Virus record (IMG/VR): IMGVR_UViG_3300037070_004226
Span: 1 to 60,440 of that record
DNA length: 60,440 nucleotides
Strand: one strand, 5' to 3'
DNA from: a virus
Shown here: one piece after another, positions 42,862 to 50,238 of the stretch
How positions within the stretch are numbered: position 1 is the stretch's first letter
Layout: every line of letters begins with the position of its first letter
The notes under the pieces: model-generated
Told to the model about the DNA's origin: nothing
Seen by the model: the letters and a program-made list of their open reading frames with translations, nothing else
The model's database searches: none
Program-made: the position numbers and the translations under genes

Positions 42862-44781
42862 TTAGAAGCTCATCACGTCACGAATTCCGAACTCAGGACT
42901 CCCTTCCTCCACCTTATTCCGCTCCCTCATCTCCCGCCACAGAAAACTTCCGTACTCGGGAGTTTCGCTTGTTTCCTCGGGAAAGTCAACTCTGCCATCC
43001 GCTTCCGAGGAATAAACCAGCCAGGCCACACCTGCAGCTATGCACCGATCGCCATGGTTCACTTCCTTCGCCGCGTGGTTCTTCGTGGGCGCGTGAATGA
43101 TCTTCCCGTCCTCCCATTCGTACTCGCCGCACTCCTTAATCAGTTCATCGCTCCGCAGAATCAGCTTCCCGGTCTCCATCCCCAGCGCCATCTGCTCGAA
43201 GAGGTTCGCCTTGTCCTCGTTCGTCCGGTTCCCCCAGCCGGCCTTCCGAGACTTCCGCTTCATGCCGATCTCAGGCACGTCCCGGTAGAACACGTTCCCA
43301 TAGTAGATGACCTCCATGATCTCCTTCGCAAAGGGCCCAGACATCCCCGAATCCTCCCACCCCAGCCGCGCCTTCCGCAGCCACAGACACAGCCCCACCA
43401 CGACCCGGGCAAACTTAATCAGCGGCATCCCCTTCACCGTGTACTCCCCGACCTGTTCCCCCGTTCGATCGTCCAGAATCGAGGCCACCGAGTTTGAGGA
43501 GTAAGCCCCGTCACTTCCCGAAGCCATGTCACAACCTACCGTGAACGGCCCGAGTGGAGGAGAGTCATCAGCACCAGGCCGGAACCAGAGCTTCAGGGCT
43601 CCGTCACTCCGGGGAAGAAGTCCAGTCAATTCCAAATCTTCTGAGTCGAATATGGGCGTCCCCTGCCAGATCGGAGCTCGGCAGCTCTTCTTCGCCTTAT
43701 CCAGAAGTTCCGTGGTGAACACCTTCCCGACGGCCCCGCGGGGGTCCCGGTCGAGCTGCGAAGCGATTAGTCTCGGGGTCGACGTCGGACGGAGACACCG
43801 CATGTCGTACCAGGGGGACCGGACCCGGCCTTCGAACTTGAACCCCTTCCTCTCAAGTCGACTGCGCAGGTCCGGATTCTCCCGGTGATAGGCGTCGACG
43901 GCCGGCTGGTCGACCTGCTTCCGGGCGACCGGCTTCTCATTGATAATCTGGTAGGAATTCTTCCCGTGAATCGGGTTGTCCTTCCAGTCCAAAACCAGAT
44001 GAACGCTGTTCTTCGCCGTATCAGGGTTCTCGCAGGCGTCGTGGAACACCCCCGCATCGGCATAGCGGGCCGAGACCATTCGAATGCAGTTCGACACGTC
44101 ATGCAGGGATTCCTGGACCGCGTAGTCCTTCCCGCCGGCGATGAAGTCCCGAGCTCCGGCCTCGTCAATCGTGAAAACCGTCGCCCGTCCACCTGCCGCC
44201 ACGTCCTGACCGGCCGCGTAACCAGAGAGCAGCGCGCCGTTGGCCGGGTTCAGGAACGTATGCTGACCAAGATTCCGGTGCTTCTGAGGATCCCATCCGT
44301 CGGGGACCAGCCAGAAGGGGAGCTTTTCAATCGCCCAGGCCACCTTCCAGAGAACCGTGCTCGAGTCCGTCTTGGAATCCACCAGTGATTCGTTCCGCGT
44401 CACGAAACCCGCCGAGAACATCGGGTCCCTGAGCCATCTCCTCAAATCCACCCACAAATACCCGTAAGTTCCACCCTGTGCCCGGCTCTTATCCACGATG
44501 ACGTCGATGGTCTTCTCTTCCCCAGAATCGTCAATCGCCTTGTCAATCGCCAGGAATACCGGTTCCTGATGGGGCCAGGGAATGAACGGCCTCACCTTCA
44601 CCTTCGCCCGCGGTTCGTAGGACCAACAGGCAAATCCCATGAAGAAGAGCAGGTCCGTCATGCAGGCGTCGATGAGCGCCTTCCGAAATCTCAAATCCGT
44701 AATCGCCCGCTGACGGCAGGCATACCGCCATTCGAGATTCTCCGCTGGGTCTTTTGGGTAGAGGTCGTAGAAGGGGGTCAT
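42862..44781 (-). CDS. terL: Terminase large subunit
   Basis: A 639-residue protein; I use the ATG at 44781 (MTPFYDLYPKDPAENLEWRY), since upstream sequence belongs to another frame. The ATPase domain shows IDVIVDKSRAQGGTYGYLWV as a variant Walker A region (residues 92-111) and RATVFTIDEAGARDF as Walker B with the catalytic Glu near residue 207. The nuclease domain shows FTVGCDMASGSDGAYSSN and WEDSGMSGPFAKEI. It packages DNA into the head and cuts it. The end type is unknown; the permuted assembly is compatible with headful packaging. Confidence 0.9.
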   Translation of the reverse strand: MTPFYDLYPKDPAENLEWRYACRQRAITDLRFRKALIDACMTDLLFFMGFACWSYEPRAKVKVRPFIPWPHQEPVFLAIDKAIDDSGEEKTIDVIVDKSRAQGGTYGYLWVDLRRWLRDPMFSAGFVTRNESLVDSKTDSSTVLWKVAWAIEKLPFWLVPDGWDPQKHRNLGQHTFLNPANGALLSGYAAGQDVAAGGRATVFTIDEAGARDFIAGGKDYAVQESLHDVSNCIRMVSARYADAGVFHDACENPDTAKNSVHLVLDWKDNPIHGKNSYQIINEKPVARKQVDQPAVDAYHRENPDLRSRLERKGFKFEGRVRSPWYDMRCLRPTSTPRLIASQLDRDPRGAVGKVFTTELLDKAKKSCRAPIWQGTPIFDSEDLELTGLLPRSDGALKLWFRPGADDSPPLGPFTVGCDMASGSDGAYSSNSVASILDDRTGEQVGEYTVKGMPLIKFARVVVGLCLWLRKARLGWEDSGMSGPFAKEIMEVIYYGNVFYRDVPEIGMKRKSRKAGWGNRTNEDKANLFEQMALGMETGKLILRSDELIKECGEYEWEDGKIIHAPTKNHAAKEVNHGDRCIAAGVAWLVYSSEADGRVDFPEETSETPEYGSFLWREMRERNKVEEGSPEFGIRDVMSF

Positions 44782-44785
44782 GGGG

Positions 44786-45615
44786 CTACTTTCCGGCACA
44801 GACGTAAGGGCCGCACGAATACTCCCACTCTTCGTCCGCGAACAGGCGAAGGTTTTTGTCGTCCTTGATGGCCTCGCGTAACGGCTTGAGACGAGAGCAG
44901 AAGTAAACCGGGTCTTTCCCGAGGGAAAGACGACGGTCATTCAACAGCTCTTCCAGTTGGCACGATTTCTCAAATAGCTTTGGCCGCGTCCGTCTCTGTT
45001 CAATCCAGAAGCGAATAGTATGCAGCGGGCAGAACCAGCAAGACGATTTTGGAGCGACCGGCAGGCCAGCGGCCTCGATGATGTTCATGCAAGCGCCACG
45101 ACTCAGCCCCAAGCGGATAAGCGGATAAGCGGGTAGTCGAGAATCTGGTGCGGGATGCCGCTATCCGACCTCGCCCGGCTTGCTTCATCCGTGCTGATGC
45201 CGATGCCGACAATCATCGGATGCTCTTCGGTCGCTCCGTTCGCCTTCGACCACTTCGCCAGCACTTTGATTTTGAAGTCGGCGGTGCAGCTCCTTGTACC
45301 AGGTGCTCCAGTCTCGCTCATGCGAACAGGAATTGGCAGCGACCTTGAACCGTGTTTGGTCAATCTGCCCAGGAGCGTCTCTTGCGTGCCATCTCGCTTC
45401 AGACGCGGAATGACGACCAGCGATAACCCATGCTTCTCGGCGTAGGGCTTGGCGACCTGTTCCAAGTAATCCAGAGTCGCCGGGTTCTCTGAGTCCTCCC
45501 CCACGTCCGCCATGACGAAATGCTTGTATTCCGGCAGCCTGCCAGTCGCGGCCAGAACAAGGCAGGCGGTCGATTGAACCCCACCGCCAAAGCTGAAAGC
45601 GTGAGTAATTGTCAT
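44786..45615 (-). pseudogene. PAPS reductase-like PP-loop gene split by an 8-bp tandem duplication
   Basis: The 5' part (45615-45103, 170 residues) has the PP-loop AFSFGGGVQSTACLVLA and SETGAPGTRSCTADFKIKVL. The 3' part (to 44786) has GLSRGACMNIIEAAGLPVAP and SSCWFCPLH. In related proteins these are one chain reading PLIRLGLSRGAC. Here the octamer CGGATAAG occurs twice in tandem (45114-45121 and 45122-45129); removing one copy restores a single frame of about 275 residues. It may be a real loss, a phase-variable switch or an assembly error. Phage proteins of this group are thought to act in DNA or tRNA sulfur modification or related adenylating chemistry; the substrate is unknown. Confidence 0.75.
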
Positions 45616-45836
45616 CCGTCTATGTCCGCTCCTTCCATCACAAACCCATCACACCCCACAGAATACGCCACCCGAAACGCCGCGGCAGACAAAGCCCCCC
45701 TCAGACGTTCGTTCTCACCCTCCAACCACTTCACCCTGTCCCGAAGCTCGCCGATCAGCTTCTCGTGGGCCAACAATGGCCTTTCGTTCTCGTCCGTTTC
45801 AAACTCGTCTTCCGCTCGCCATCGTGGATCGCTCAT
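45612..45836 (-). CDS. Small coiled-coil protein
   Basis: A 74-residue protein starting MSDPRWRAEDEFETDENERP with a central coiled coil (IGELRDRVKWLEGENERLRG) and a short C-terminal tail. The stop overlaps the start of the PP-loop gene (ATGA at 45612-45615), so they are coupled. Function is unknown. Confidence 0.55.
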   Translation of the reverse strand: MSDPRWRAEDEFETDENERPLLAHEKLIGELRDRVKWLEGENERLRGALSAAAFRVAYSVGCDGFVMEGADIDG

Positions 45837-45838
45837 CA

Positions 45839-46096
45839 CTACCTCACTACGTTCTGCTGGCGTGAAAGTGTACCCATCGCCTGTTCCATCGTCAGCGTCG
45901 TGGAAATGGCAAGACCGTCCTGAACAAACACCGCCCCGCACGGAGACCTCAAATACCTCTCCCCATTCCGCAGCTTCCGCCAAAGCACCGAGGATGCCAA
46001 TTCAGCGTCCGCAGAAAACGCCGGGAATCGTTCATCAAATCGACTCCTCGCATGAAGGGTAAGACCAGGCATCCTGACCGGTGTGGTTTTGCCCAT
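45839..46096 (-). CDS. Hypothetical 85-residue protein
   Basis: A basic protein with LTLHARSRFDERFPAFSADA and VFVQDGLAISTTLTMEQAMG. The layout, HARSRFxERF followed by a small beta region, recalls small phage proteins with toxin-like folds but is not diagnostic. It begins where the HNH-type gene ends. Confidence 0.5.
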   Translation of the reverse strand: MGKTTPVRMPGLTLHARSRFDERFPAFSADAELASSVLWRKLRNGERYLRSPCGAVFVQDGLAISTTLTMEQAMGTLSRQQNVVR

Positions 46097-46836
46097 CAGA
46101 CTGCCTCTTTTTCCCTTCGTTCGTACTCACGATACCACTCCGCATCCCGCTTCGACATCGGCGTTCGATAAAACGGGTCGGAACTGTGCTTGCTGGCCAC
46201 CGGCTTCACGGCGTCCTCCGCAGACGCTCCTCGCTTCAGGCGACGATAAATTACCGCTGACGAAATTCCAAATTCTGAGACGCACTCGCCCACGCTCATC
46301 ACGATTCCGTCAATCTCAAGCCTGATGTTGTTGCTCCGGTTGTTGGCCTGGACCTCGACTGTCGCCCAACGACAATTTCCAGGCTCATAACTCCCGTCGT
46401 TGTCCTCCCGGTCAATCGAGTGGAGATCGGACGGCCTCCTGCCCATGTCCTCCAAAAATGCCAGGAACGATCTCCACCGCTCGCAAAAGGTAATTCCGCG
46501 GCCTCCGTACCGCTCGTTTTCAAGATCCAGGCATCTCGCCTTCATCGCCAGCCAGACGCGATATTCAGGCGTCCCGCTTTCTCCGTGAGTCACATGCCCG
46601 CCAAACTTGTGGCCTCGCTCGACCGCCATCTCCTTCGCCAAGCATCCACACGATTTCGTCCGACCATTCCTGAGAGCCGGAAGCCGGAAAACCTTAGAGA
46701 ACCCGCAGTCGCACTTGCACTCCACCATCCGAACTATCGTCCCGTTCGGAGTCTTCACCTGATCCAGTTCCCGCTGAACTACCAACCGCCCAAAGCGGTC
46801 GCCAGCAGATACAGGTTTTGCGGTCTTGAGCGGCAT
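46096..46836 (-). CDS. HNH/AP2-type homing endonuclease-like protein
   Basis: A 246-residue protein. The N-terminal part has a zinc site built from CKCDCG (residue about 40) and SCGCL. The core is the phage HNH pattern EYRVWLAMKARCL, YGGRGITFCERWRSFLAFLE, LHSIDREDNDGSYEPGNCRW and ATVEVQANNRSNN; the C-terminal part (SVGECVSEFGISSAVIYRRL) looks like a DNA-binding NUMOD-type helix-turn-helix. Such genes are often free-standing homing endonucleases that spread between phages. It sits next to TerL-proximal genes, a common location. Confidence 0.8.
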   Translation of the reverse strand: MPLKTAKPVSAGDRFGRLVVQRELDQVKTPNGTIVRMVECKCDCGFSKVFRLPALRNGRTKSCGCLAKEMAVERGHKFGGHVTHGESGTPEYRVWLAMKARCLDLENERYGGRGITFCERWRSFLAFLEDMGRRPSDLHSIDREDNDGSYEPGNCRWATVEVQANNRSNNIRLEIDGIVMSVGECVSEFGISSAVIYRRLKRGASAEDAVKPVASKHSSDPFYRTPMSKRDAEWYREYERREKEAV

Positions 46837-46850
46837 CGACGAAGCATAGC

Positions 46851-46920
46851 CGGTTATCCCTGATGGGTCAAGTGCCGTCTTAACAGGGCTTTAGCACATT
46901 TCGGTTACAGGGATAATCCG
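46851..46920. repeat. Inverted repeat in the gap between two late genes
   Basis: CGGTTATCCCTG (46851-46862) is mirrored by CAGGGATAATCCG (46908-46920) with one extra base and a spacer of 45 bases. The whole gap 46837-46981 has no coding frame. The long spacer makes a simple terminator unlikely; an operator, a protein-binding pair or the target of the neighbouring homing endonuclease are options. Confidence 0.5.
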
Positions 46921-46981
46921 TTAGGGTCCCCGTCGAGGTGGCACCGACTGGATCGAATCCCGGCGAGGTCGAGCGCGTGCG

Positions 46982-47593
46982 TCAGTCCTTCCCCTTCCCT
47001 GCGTCCTTCATCTCCTCTAACAGCGCCCTTATCTCCCCCAGTTGCATCCTCTCCCTGCGAACGAATTCCGCTTCATCCTGCCCGCTCGAAGCCTGCTTGC
47101 TGGCCACCTCGATGAACTTGGCGTAACTTCGAATCGACGTTTCCAGCCAGCTCAATGCGCTTCGGCTTGGTGCTGGGCCGTAAGCCTTTGTCAGATCAAC
47201 CTTTACGGCGCCGCTTGGCAATTCCTTCACGACAGCGAGCCGGTTCTCTTGAACCCAACTCACTTCCACGCCTAGACTTACGCTCCCTGGAAGCTGCGGC
47301 CAGTCCTTCGGAATAACGTCAAGCCCCTTGATTCCCCGCTCTCTCGGCTGTAACTCGTTGTCCTGTGCTGGCTTAGGCGGAGATTCCAAAAGCGCACTCG
47401 CTTCGCTTTTCCCCCCTTGCGGCGGAGGTGGACCCTTCGCGGGATTGTAGAGTTTTCCGTTCGGTCCGCGGGCCAAAGGGACGCCAAACGCCATCAAGGG
47501 AGGGCTCGGCTTGGCCGCTACAACCGCAGTAGCGGCATCAGGAACGCTCCCCTGCCCTGTTTGTGGTTCTGCTTGTGGTTGTGGCTCGATCAT
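46982..47593 (-). CDS. Candidate small terminase subunit
   Basis: A 203-residue protein with a Pro/Gln-rich N-terminal 90 residues and a conserved-looking C-terminal half: DWPQLPGSVSLGVEVSWVQE, APSRSALSWLETSIRSYAKF and FVRRERMQLGEIRALLEEMK. It is the first gene of the leftward late operon behind a good promoter, the usual place for TerS, and no other TerS candidate exists. The assignment is from position; a role as a regulator is possible. Confidence 0.45.
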   Translation of the reverse strand: MIEPQPQAEPQTGQGSVPDAATAVVAAKPSPPLMAFGVPLARGPNGKLYNPAKGPPPPQGGKSEASALLESPPKPAQDNELQPRERGIKGLDVIPKDWPQLPGSVSLGVEVSWVQENRLAVVKELPSGAVKVDLTKAYGPAPSRSALSWLETSIRSYAKFIEVASKQASSGQDEAEFVRRERMQLGEIRALLEEMKDAGKGKD

Positions 47594-47692
47594 GGCTGTG
47601 GCGGCTGTGCTGCGTCCTGTGTGGCAGGTGATCTAGGTCGAGTGAGGCCGTCGGAACGATTCTGGTGGCATCCTAGAGCGTCGGTTGAGGGG

Positions 47693-47722
47693 ATTATAGG
47701 GTGAATCGGGGTGGAATCTCAA
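47693..47722 (-). promoter_or_regulatory. Leftward sigma70-like promoter
   Basis: On the minus strand TTGAGA (47722-47717) is separated by 18 bases from TATAAT (47698-47693), a perfect -10. Transcription would start near 47686 and read into the late operon with a leader of about 90 bases. This suggests that at least the first late genes are read by the host RNA polymerase. Confidence 0.65.
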
Positions 47723-47739
47723 TAGTGGGGCGAAATGGC

Positions 47740-47767
47740 TTGCACTCCTGATGGACCGCACTACAAT
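47740..47767 (+). promoter_or_regulatory. Rightward promoter candidate, possibly leaderless
   Basis: TTGCAC (47740-47745), 16 bases, TACAAT (47762-47767). The expected start of transcription is at or next to the ATG at 47774, which would make a leaderless mRNA; no ribosome site precedes that ATG. The -35 match is weak. Confidence 0.4.
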
Positions 47768-47773
47768 AGCCTC

Positions 47774-47959
47774 ATGCCATCTAAAGCCGCTGCCGATCTG
47801 GCCCGATTACGCTGGAAGGGGAAATCAGCCGAGGAACGCCGCGCGACCATGGCGCGAGCCCGCGAGGCCCGCGATATGTCGCCGGAAGCACGAGCGGAAA
47901 TGGGCCGCAGACTAACCGCGGCCAGGGCTGCGAAGCGAGCAAAACCGCAGGCCGAGTAA
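47774..47959 (+). CDS. Small basic helical protein
   Basis: A 61-residue protein (MPSKAAADLARLRWKGKSAE start) that is almost one Arg/Ala/Glu helix with a repeated AEERRA/PEARAE pattern. The alternative start at 47735 adds 13 unlike residues. It is the first rightward gene; a DNA- or RNA-binding role would fit its charge but is not shown. Confidence 0.5.
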   Translation: MPSKAAADLARLRWKGKSAEERRATMARAREARDMSPEARAEMGRRLTAARAAKRAKPQAE

Positions 47960-47996
47960 AATTTTCTTCTCCTTATCCTGCTTGGACTTAGGACAC

Positions 47997-48018
47997 AATC
48001 CGTATAAATGTGCGGATT
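47997..48018 (+). promoter_or_regulatory. Possible operator upstream of the early promoter
   Basis: AATCCG (47997-48002) and CGGATT (48013-48018) form an inverted repeat with a 10-base AT-rich spacer, ending six bases before the -35 of the next promoter. The geometry suits a dimeric activator or repressor. Confidence 0.4.
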
Positions 48019-48024
48019 ATCTGA

Positions 48025-48054
48025 TTGACTTGCATCCCGCCAGCCGTCTATAGT
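48025..48054 (+). promoter_or_regulatory. Early sigma70-like promoter
   Basis: TTGACT (48025-48030), an 18-base spacer and TATAGT (48049-48054) match five of six bases at each box. The start should fall near 48061, giving a leader of about 55 bases with a GTTCA...TGAAC hairpin ahead of the 48117 gene. Confidence 0.7.
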
Positions 48055-48116
48055 TGTGCGTGTCGTGAGTTCAGCCGGGTGAGTTGAACCGGGTGGGGAA
48101 TTAGGAGAATGAAACG

Positions 48117-48401
48117 ATGACCAATCTCGAACGTGAATTTGCGACTGCTGGCCTTGAGTATGCCGAAGGACTCCCGCGAGCCTATCTCACGGACTGGTCT
48201 GATTCGGTTCACACCCTCGCCAAGAGCATCCGGGCGAAGGTCCGCGAGTTGAAGCGTGAAGGAACGACCGGCATGAGCCGCGATAACCTCAAGATGATCG
48301 TCAGCACCGCGGGCTTGACCATCGCCCCGAATCCGTCCGCTTTCGCTCGCTGCTTCGAGCAGGCTTTGGAAGTCGCCGAGGTCAACGGGTTCGTGTACTA
48401 A
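48117..48401 (+). CDS. Hypothetical 94-residue helical protein
   Basis: Begins MTNLEREFATAGLEYAEGLP; helical with a basic centre (SIRAKVRELKREG) and a conserved-looking C-terminus (SAFARCFEQALEVAEVNGFV). A TTAGGAGAATG ribosome site precedes it. It is the first gene behind the strong early promoter. No family recognised. Confidence 0.65.
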   Translation: MTNLEREFATAGLEYAEGLPRAYLTDWSDSVHTLAKSIRAKVRELKREGTTGMSRDNLKMIVSTAGLTIAPNPSAFARCFEQALEVAEVNGFVY

Positions 48402-48404
48402 GAG

Positions 48405-48477
48405 GTTCGCCCGCGAAAGTGTAACCGGGTCCAAACCGGCGCGGGTGCTTTGCTTCGGGTGAGGTAAACGGGTGAAC
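48405..48477 (+). promoter_or_regulatory. Leader with alternative pairings before the 48510 gene
   Basis: CCCGCG (48410-48415) can pair with CGCGGG (48440-48445) around a CCGG/CCGG hairpin, or GTTCGCCCG (48405-48413) can pair with CGGGTGAAC (48469-48477, one G-U pair). The two cannot coexist. The leader also repeats CGGGTGAG plus CGGGTG (48456-48474), as in the leader at 48076-48095. Confidence 0.4.
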
Positions 48478-48509
48478 GGCTCCCGAATAGCTGTTTAGAG
48501 GGTGAAACG

Positions 48510-49253
48510 ATGACTACGACATTAGAATTCCGCTGGTCAGTGAGTCGAGGGCGCGATACCTACGGCTACAACATCTGCACTTTGTACCTGAATGGCCGCA
48601 AGGTGGCCCGCTGCAATGGTGGCGGGTACGACATGAAGGGAACCTGCTATGGCTCATTTATCGCCTCCCATTATGCCAATCGACTGCTTGGACTCAAAAA
48701 GAGCGACATGCCCAAGCAGTCCCACTGGAATTCAAACCATCGGCAGATTTGCCGGGGCCAGTGTCACGAAGAGTACATGACTGCCTTGATCGACGACAAG
48801 AAGCCAGCCGAATTGCCAACGTATGAACGATGGGTAAATGAGACTTGCCCGGTGTGCGGCGGTGAACTGGGGACAACGGACATGGGCGAGCGAATCGACG
48901 AAGGCCGCTACTTCTACGGTCTGACCTACCACGACCCAAACTATGATCCTGCTGATGCTGTCATCGGTATTGACGCCAGTGATCGAACAATCGGCGGCGA
49001 GGCCAAGGGAATGACTGTGGGCGAGGCTGAGGCCGCTGGAAAGAGCCTTGGACTTGAGCGCTATCAAGCGATCTATTCCGCCAGCAGCAAGCACCCCACG
49101 AAGCGTCACACAGTTCCAAGTATTGACGGGGGCTGCGGTATGCGGTGCGTCGAGGACATCGCTAAGACCATCGGAATTACCCTGGAATACGTGCCGACGC
49201 GGAAGAAGCACGACAGCATTTACATCCTGCACGATTCAACTGCCGCCGAATAG
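48510..49253 (+). CDS. Conserved phage-type hypothetical protein
   Basis: A 247-residue protein. The start (SRGRDTYGYNICTLYLNGRK, then CNGGGYDMKGTCYGSF) is a pattern seen in phage proteins of unknown function. The middle carries CRGQCHEEY and CPVCGGE, probably a zinc site, and the end has GGCGMRCVEDIAKTIGITLE. The start context GGGTGAAACGATGA repeats that of the 48117 gene. I know no function for this group. Confidence 0.65.
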   Translation: MTTTLEFRWSVSRGRDTYGYNICTLYLNGRKVARCNGGGYDMKGTCYGSFIASHYANRLLGLKKSDMPKQSHWNSNHRQICRGQCHEEYMTALIDDKKPAELPTYERWVNETCPVCGGELGTTDMGERIDEGRYFYGLTYHDPNYDPADAVIGIDASDRTIGGEAKGMTVGEAEAAGKSLGLERYQAIYSASSKHPTKRHTVPSIDGGCGMRCVEDIAKTIGITLEYVPTRKKHDSIYILHDSTAAE

Positions 49254-49259
49254 TTCACC

Positions 49260-49350
49260 CCCTCGCGCCCCACGAGGTTAACCAGGGGCAGGCCCTCTTA
49301 GTCGGCTGCCTGCACGGTGGCGAGGGCTGCACGAATCCGGGTGTGATTCG
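49260..49350 (+). promoter_or_regulatory. Folded leader before the 49379 gene
   Basis: CCCTCGC (49260-49266) pairs with GCGAGGG (49320-49326) and encloses GCAGGC (49288-49293) / GCCTGC (49308-49313); a third hairpin CGAATC (49332-49337) / GATTCG (49345-49350) follows. The nested design suggests a structured leader or attenuator. There is no T-run. Confidence 0.45.
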
Positions 49351-49378
49351 ACCGAAGGCCGACGATTGGAGAAATGCC

Positions 49379-49636
49379 ATGCAATTCACAGTAGGTCAGC
49401 GGGTGAAGCACTCCGGCCGAGTCATTCAGGACAAGCGAGACTATTGGAACCGCTGCGGGCGGGAGCCTATGAAATCAGGGGCCAAGCGAGCCCTTGACGC
49501 GGCCGTATTAGAGCGCGGGCACGTTACCGCGATTCTGGCAGGCGACCCGGCGCGCGGCGTTTCGCCAGGGCTGGAAATCACATGGGCAAGCGGCGTCGTG
49601 TCGCGCTGCCTTTCTTACTTGGTGGAGGCCGCTTAA
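49379..49636 (+). CDS. Small beta-barrel-like protein
   Basis: An 85-residue protein starting MQFTVGQRVKHSGRVIQDKR, with GHVTAILAGDPARG and LEITWASGVVSRCLSYLVEA, a pattern typical of small SH3-like or KOW-like barrels. An in-frame GTG at 49343 is less likely because a GGAG site directly precedes the ATG. It ends immediately before the next start. Confidence 0.55.
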   Translation: MQFTVGQRVKHSGRVIQDKRDYWNRCGREPMKSGAKRALDAAVLERGHVTAILAGDPARGVSPGLEITWASGVVSRCLSYLVEAA

Positions 49637-50032
49637 ATGGGAAAGGAACTGATGGCCGCGGCAGAAAGGATTCGCCGCGTAGAGGCTGGGGAATCGAAAC
49701 TGGCCGTCTATTGCACGATGGATGCAATCGAGCGACCATCAACGCAGAAGTGGCAGGAAAGCCTTGCCGATGTCGCCCACCACAAGGATGCTTGGATGCT
49801 CGCGCGATTCCTGCACTCGCAAGCCGATGACGACCGCGATGCCCTGGAAGTTGGGGTGATTCGCACGCCAAACATCGACCACGAACCGACTGAGCGCGAA
49901 ATCTTTGACGCTGGCTTCGCAGCCTGCCGGTCATACGGCGACAACCACATACATTATCGTGGCCAGCAGGCGGACCAAGTGTTTGCCGCGGCGATGGCAC
50001 GTCTACGCGATGTCCCAATTAGCAAGCCATGA
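49637..50032 (+). CDS. Hypothetical 131-residue protein
   Basis: Helical protein (MGKELMAAAERIRRVEAGES start) with EREIFDAGFAACRSYGDNHI, a motif frequent in small phage proteins, and AAAMARLRDVP near the end. The stop overlaps the following gene. No function is known. Confidence 0.6.
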   Translation: MGKELMAAAERIRRVEAGESKLAVYCTMDAIERPSTQKWQESLADVAHHKDAWMLARFLHSQADDDRDALEVGVIRTPNIDHEPTEREIFDAGFAACRSYGDNHIHYRGQQADQVFAAAMARLRDVPISKP

Positions 50033-50238
50033 GCGACCACGAACAAGTACCGAGCCACGAAGATCGTTTCGACGATTGGGACCAGTACGAGCGCGAACTG
50101 GAGCCGATCGGCTCTTGCTGCAACTGTTCCGTCAACGTGTACGAAGAAGACGCATGGTTTTTCGATGGCGGAGTTGTCCTATGCGACCAGTGTGCTTGGC
50201 TCGCAATGGGATGCCCTGGACCACAAGGAGCTGCTTAA
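50029..50238 (+). CDS. Small zinc-ribbon protein
   Basis: A 69-residue acidic protein with SCCNCSVNVYEEDAWFFDGG followed by LCDQCAW: two CxxC pairs about 25 residues apart, forming a zinc ribbon. It is coupled by ATGA with the preceding gene and directly abuts the Rad52-like gene. Function is unknown. Confidence 0.6.
   Translation: MSDHEQVPSHEDRFDDWDQYERELEPIGSCCNCSVNVYEEDAWFFDGGVVLCDQCAWLAMGCPGPQGAA

Noticed and set aside
46921-46975. A T-arm-like string (GGATCGAATCC) that could mark a tRNA or attachment site
   Set aside because: No acceptor, D or anticodon arm can be folded around it, the T-stem has a mismatch, and no integrase is present.
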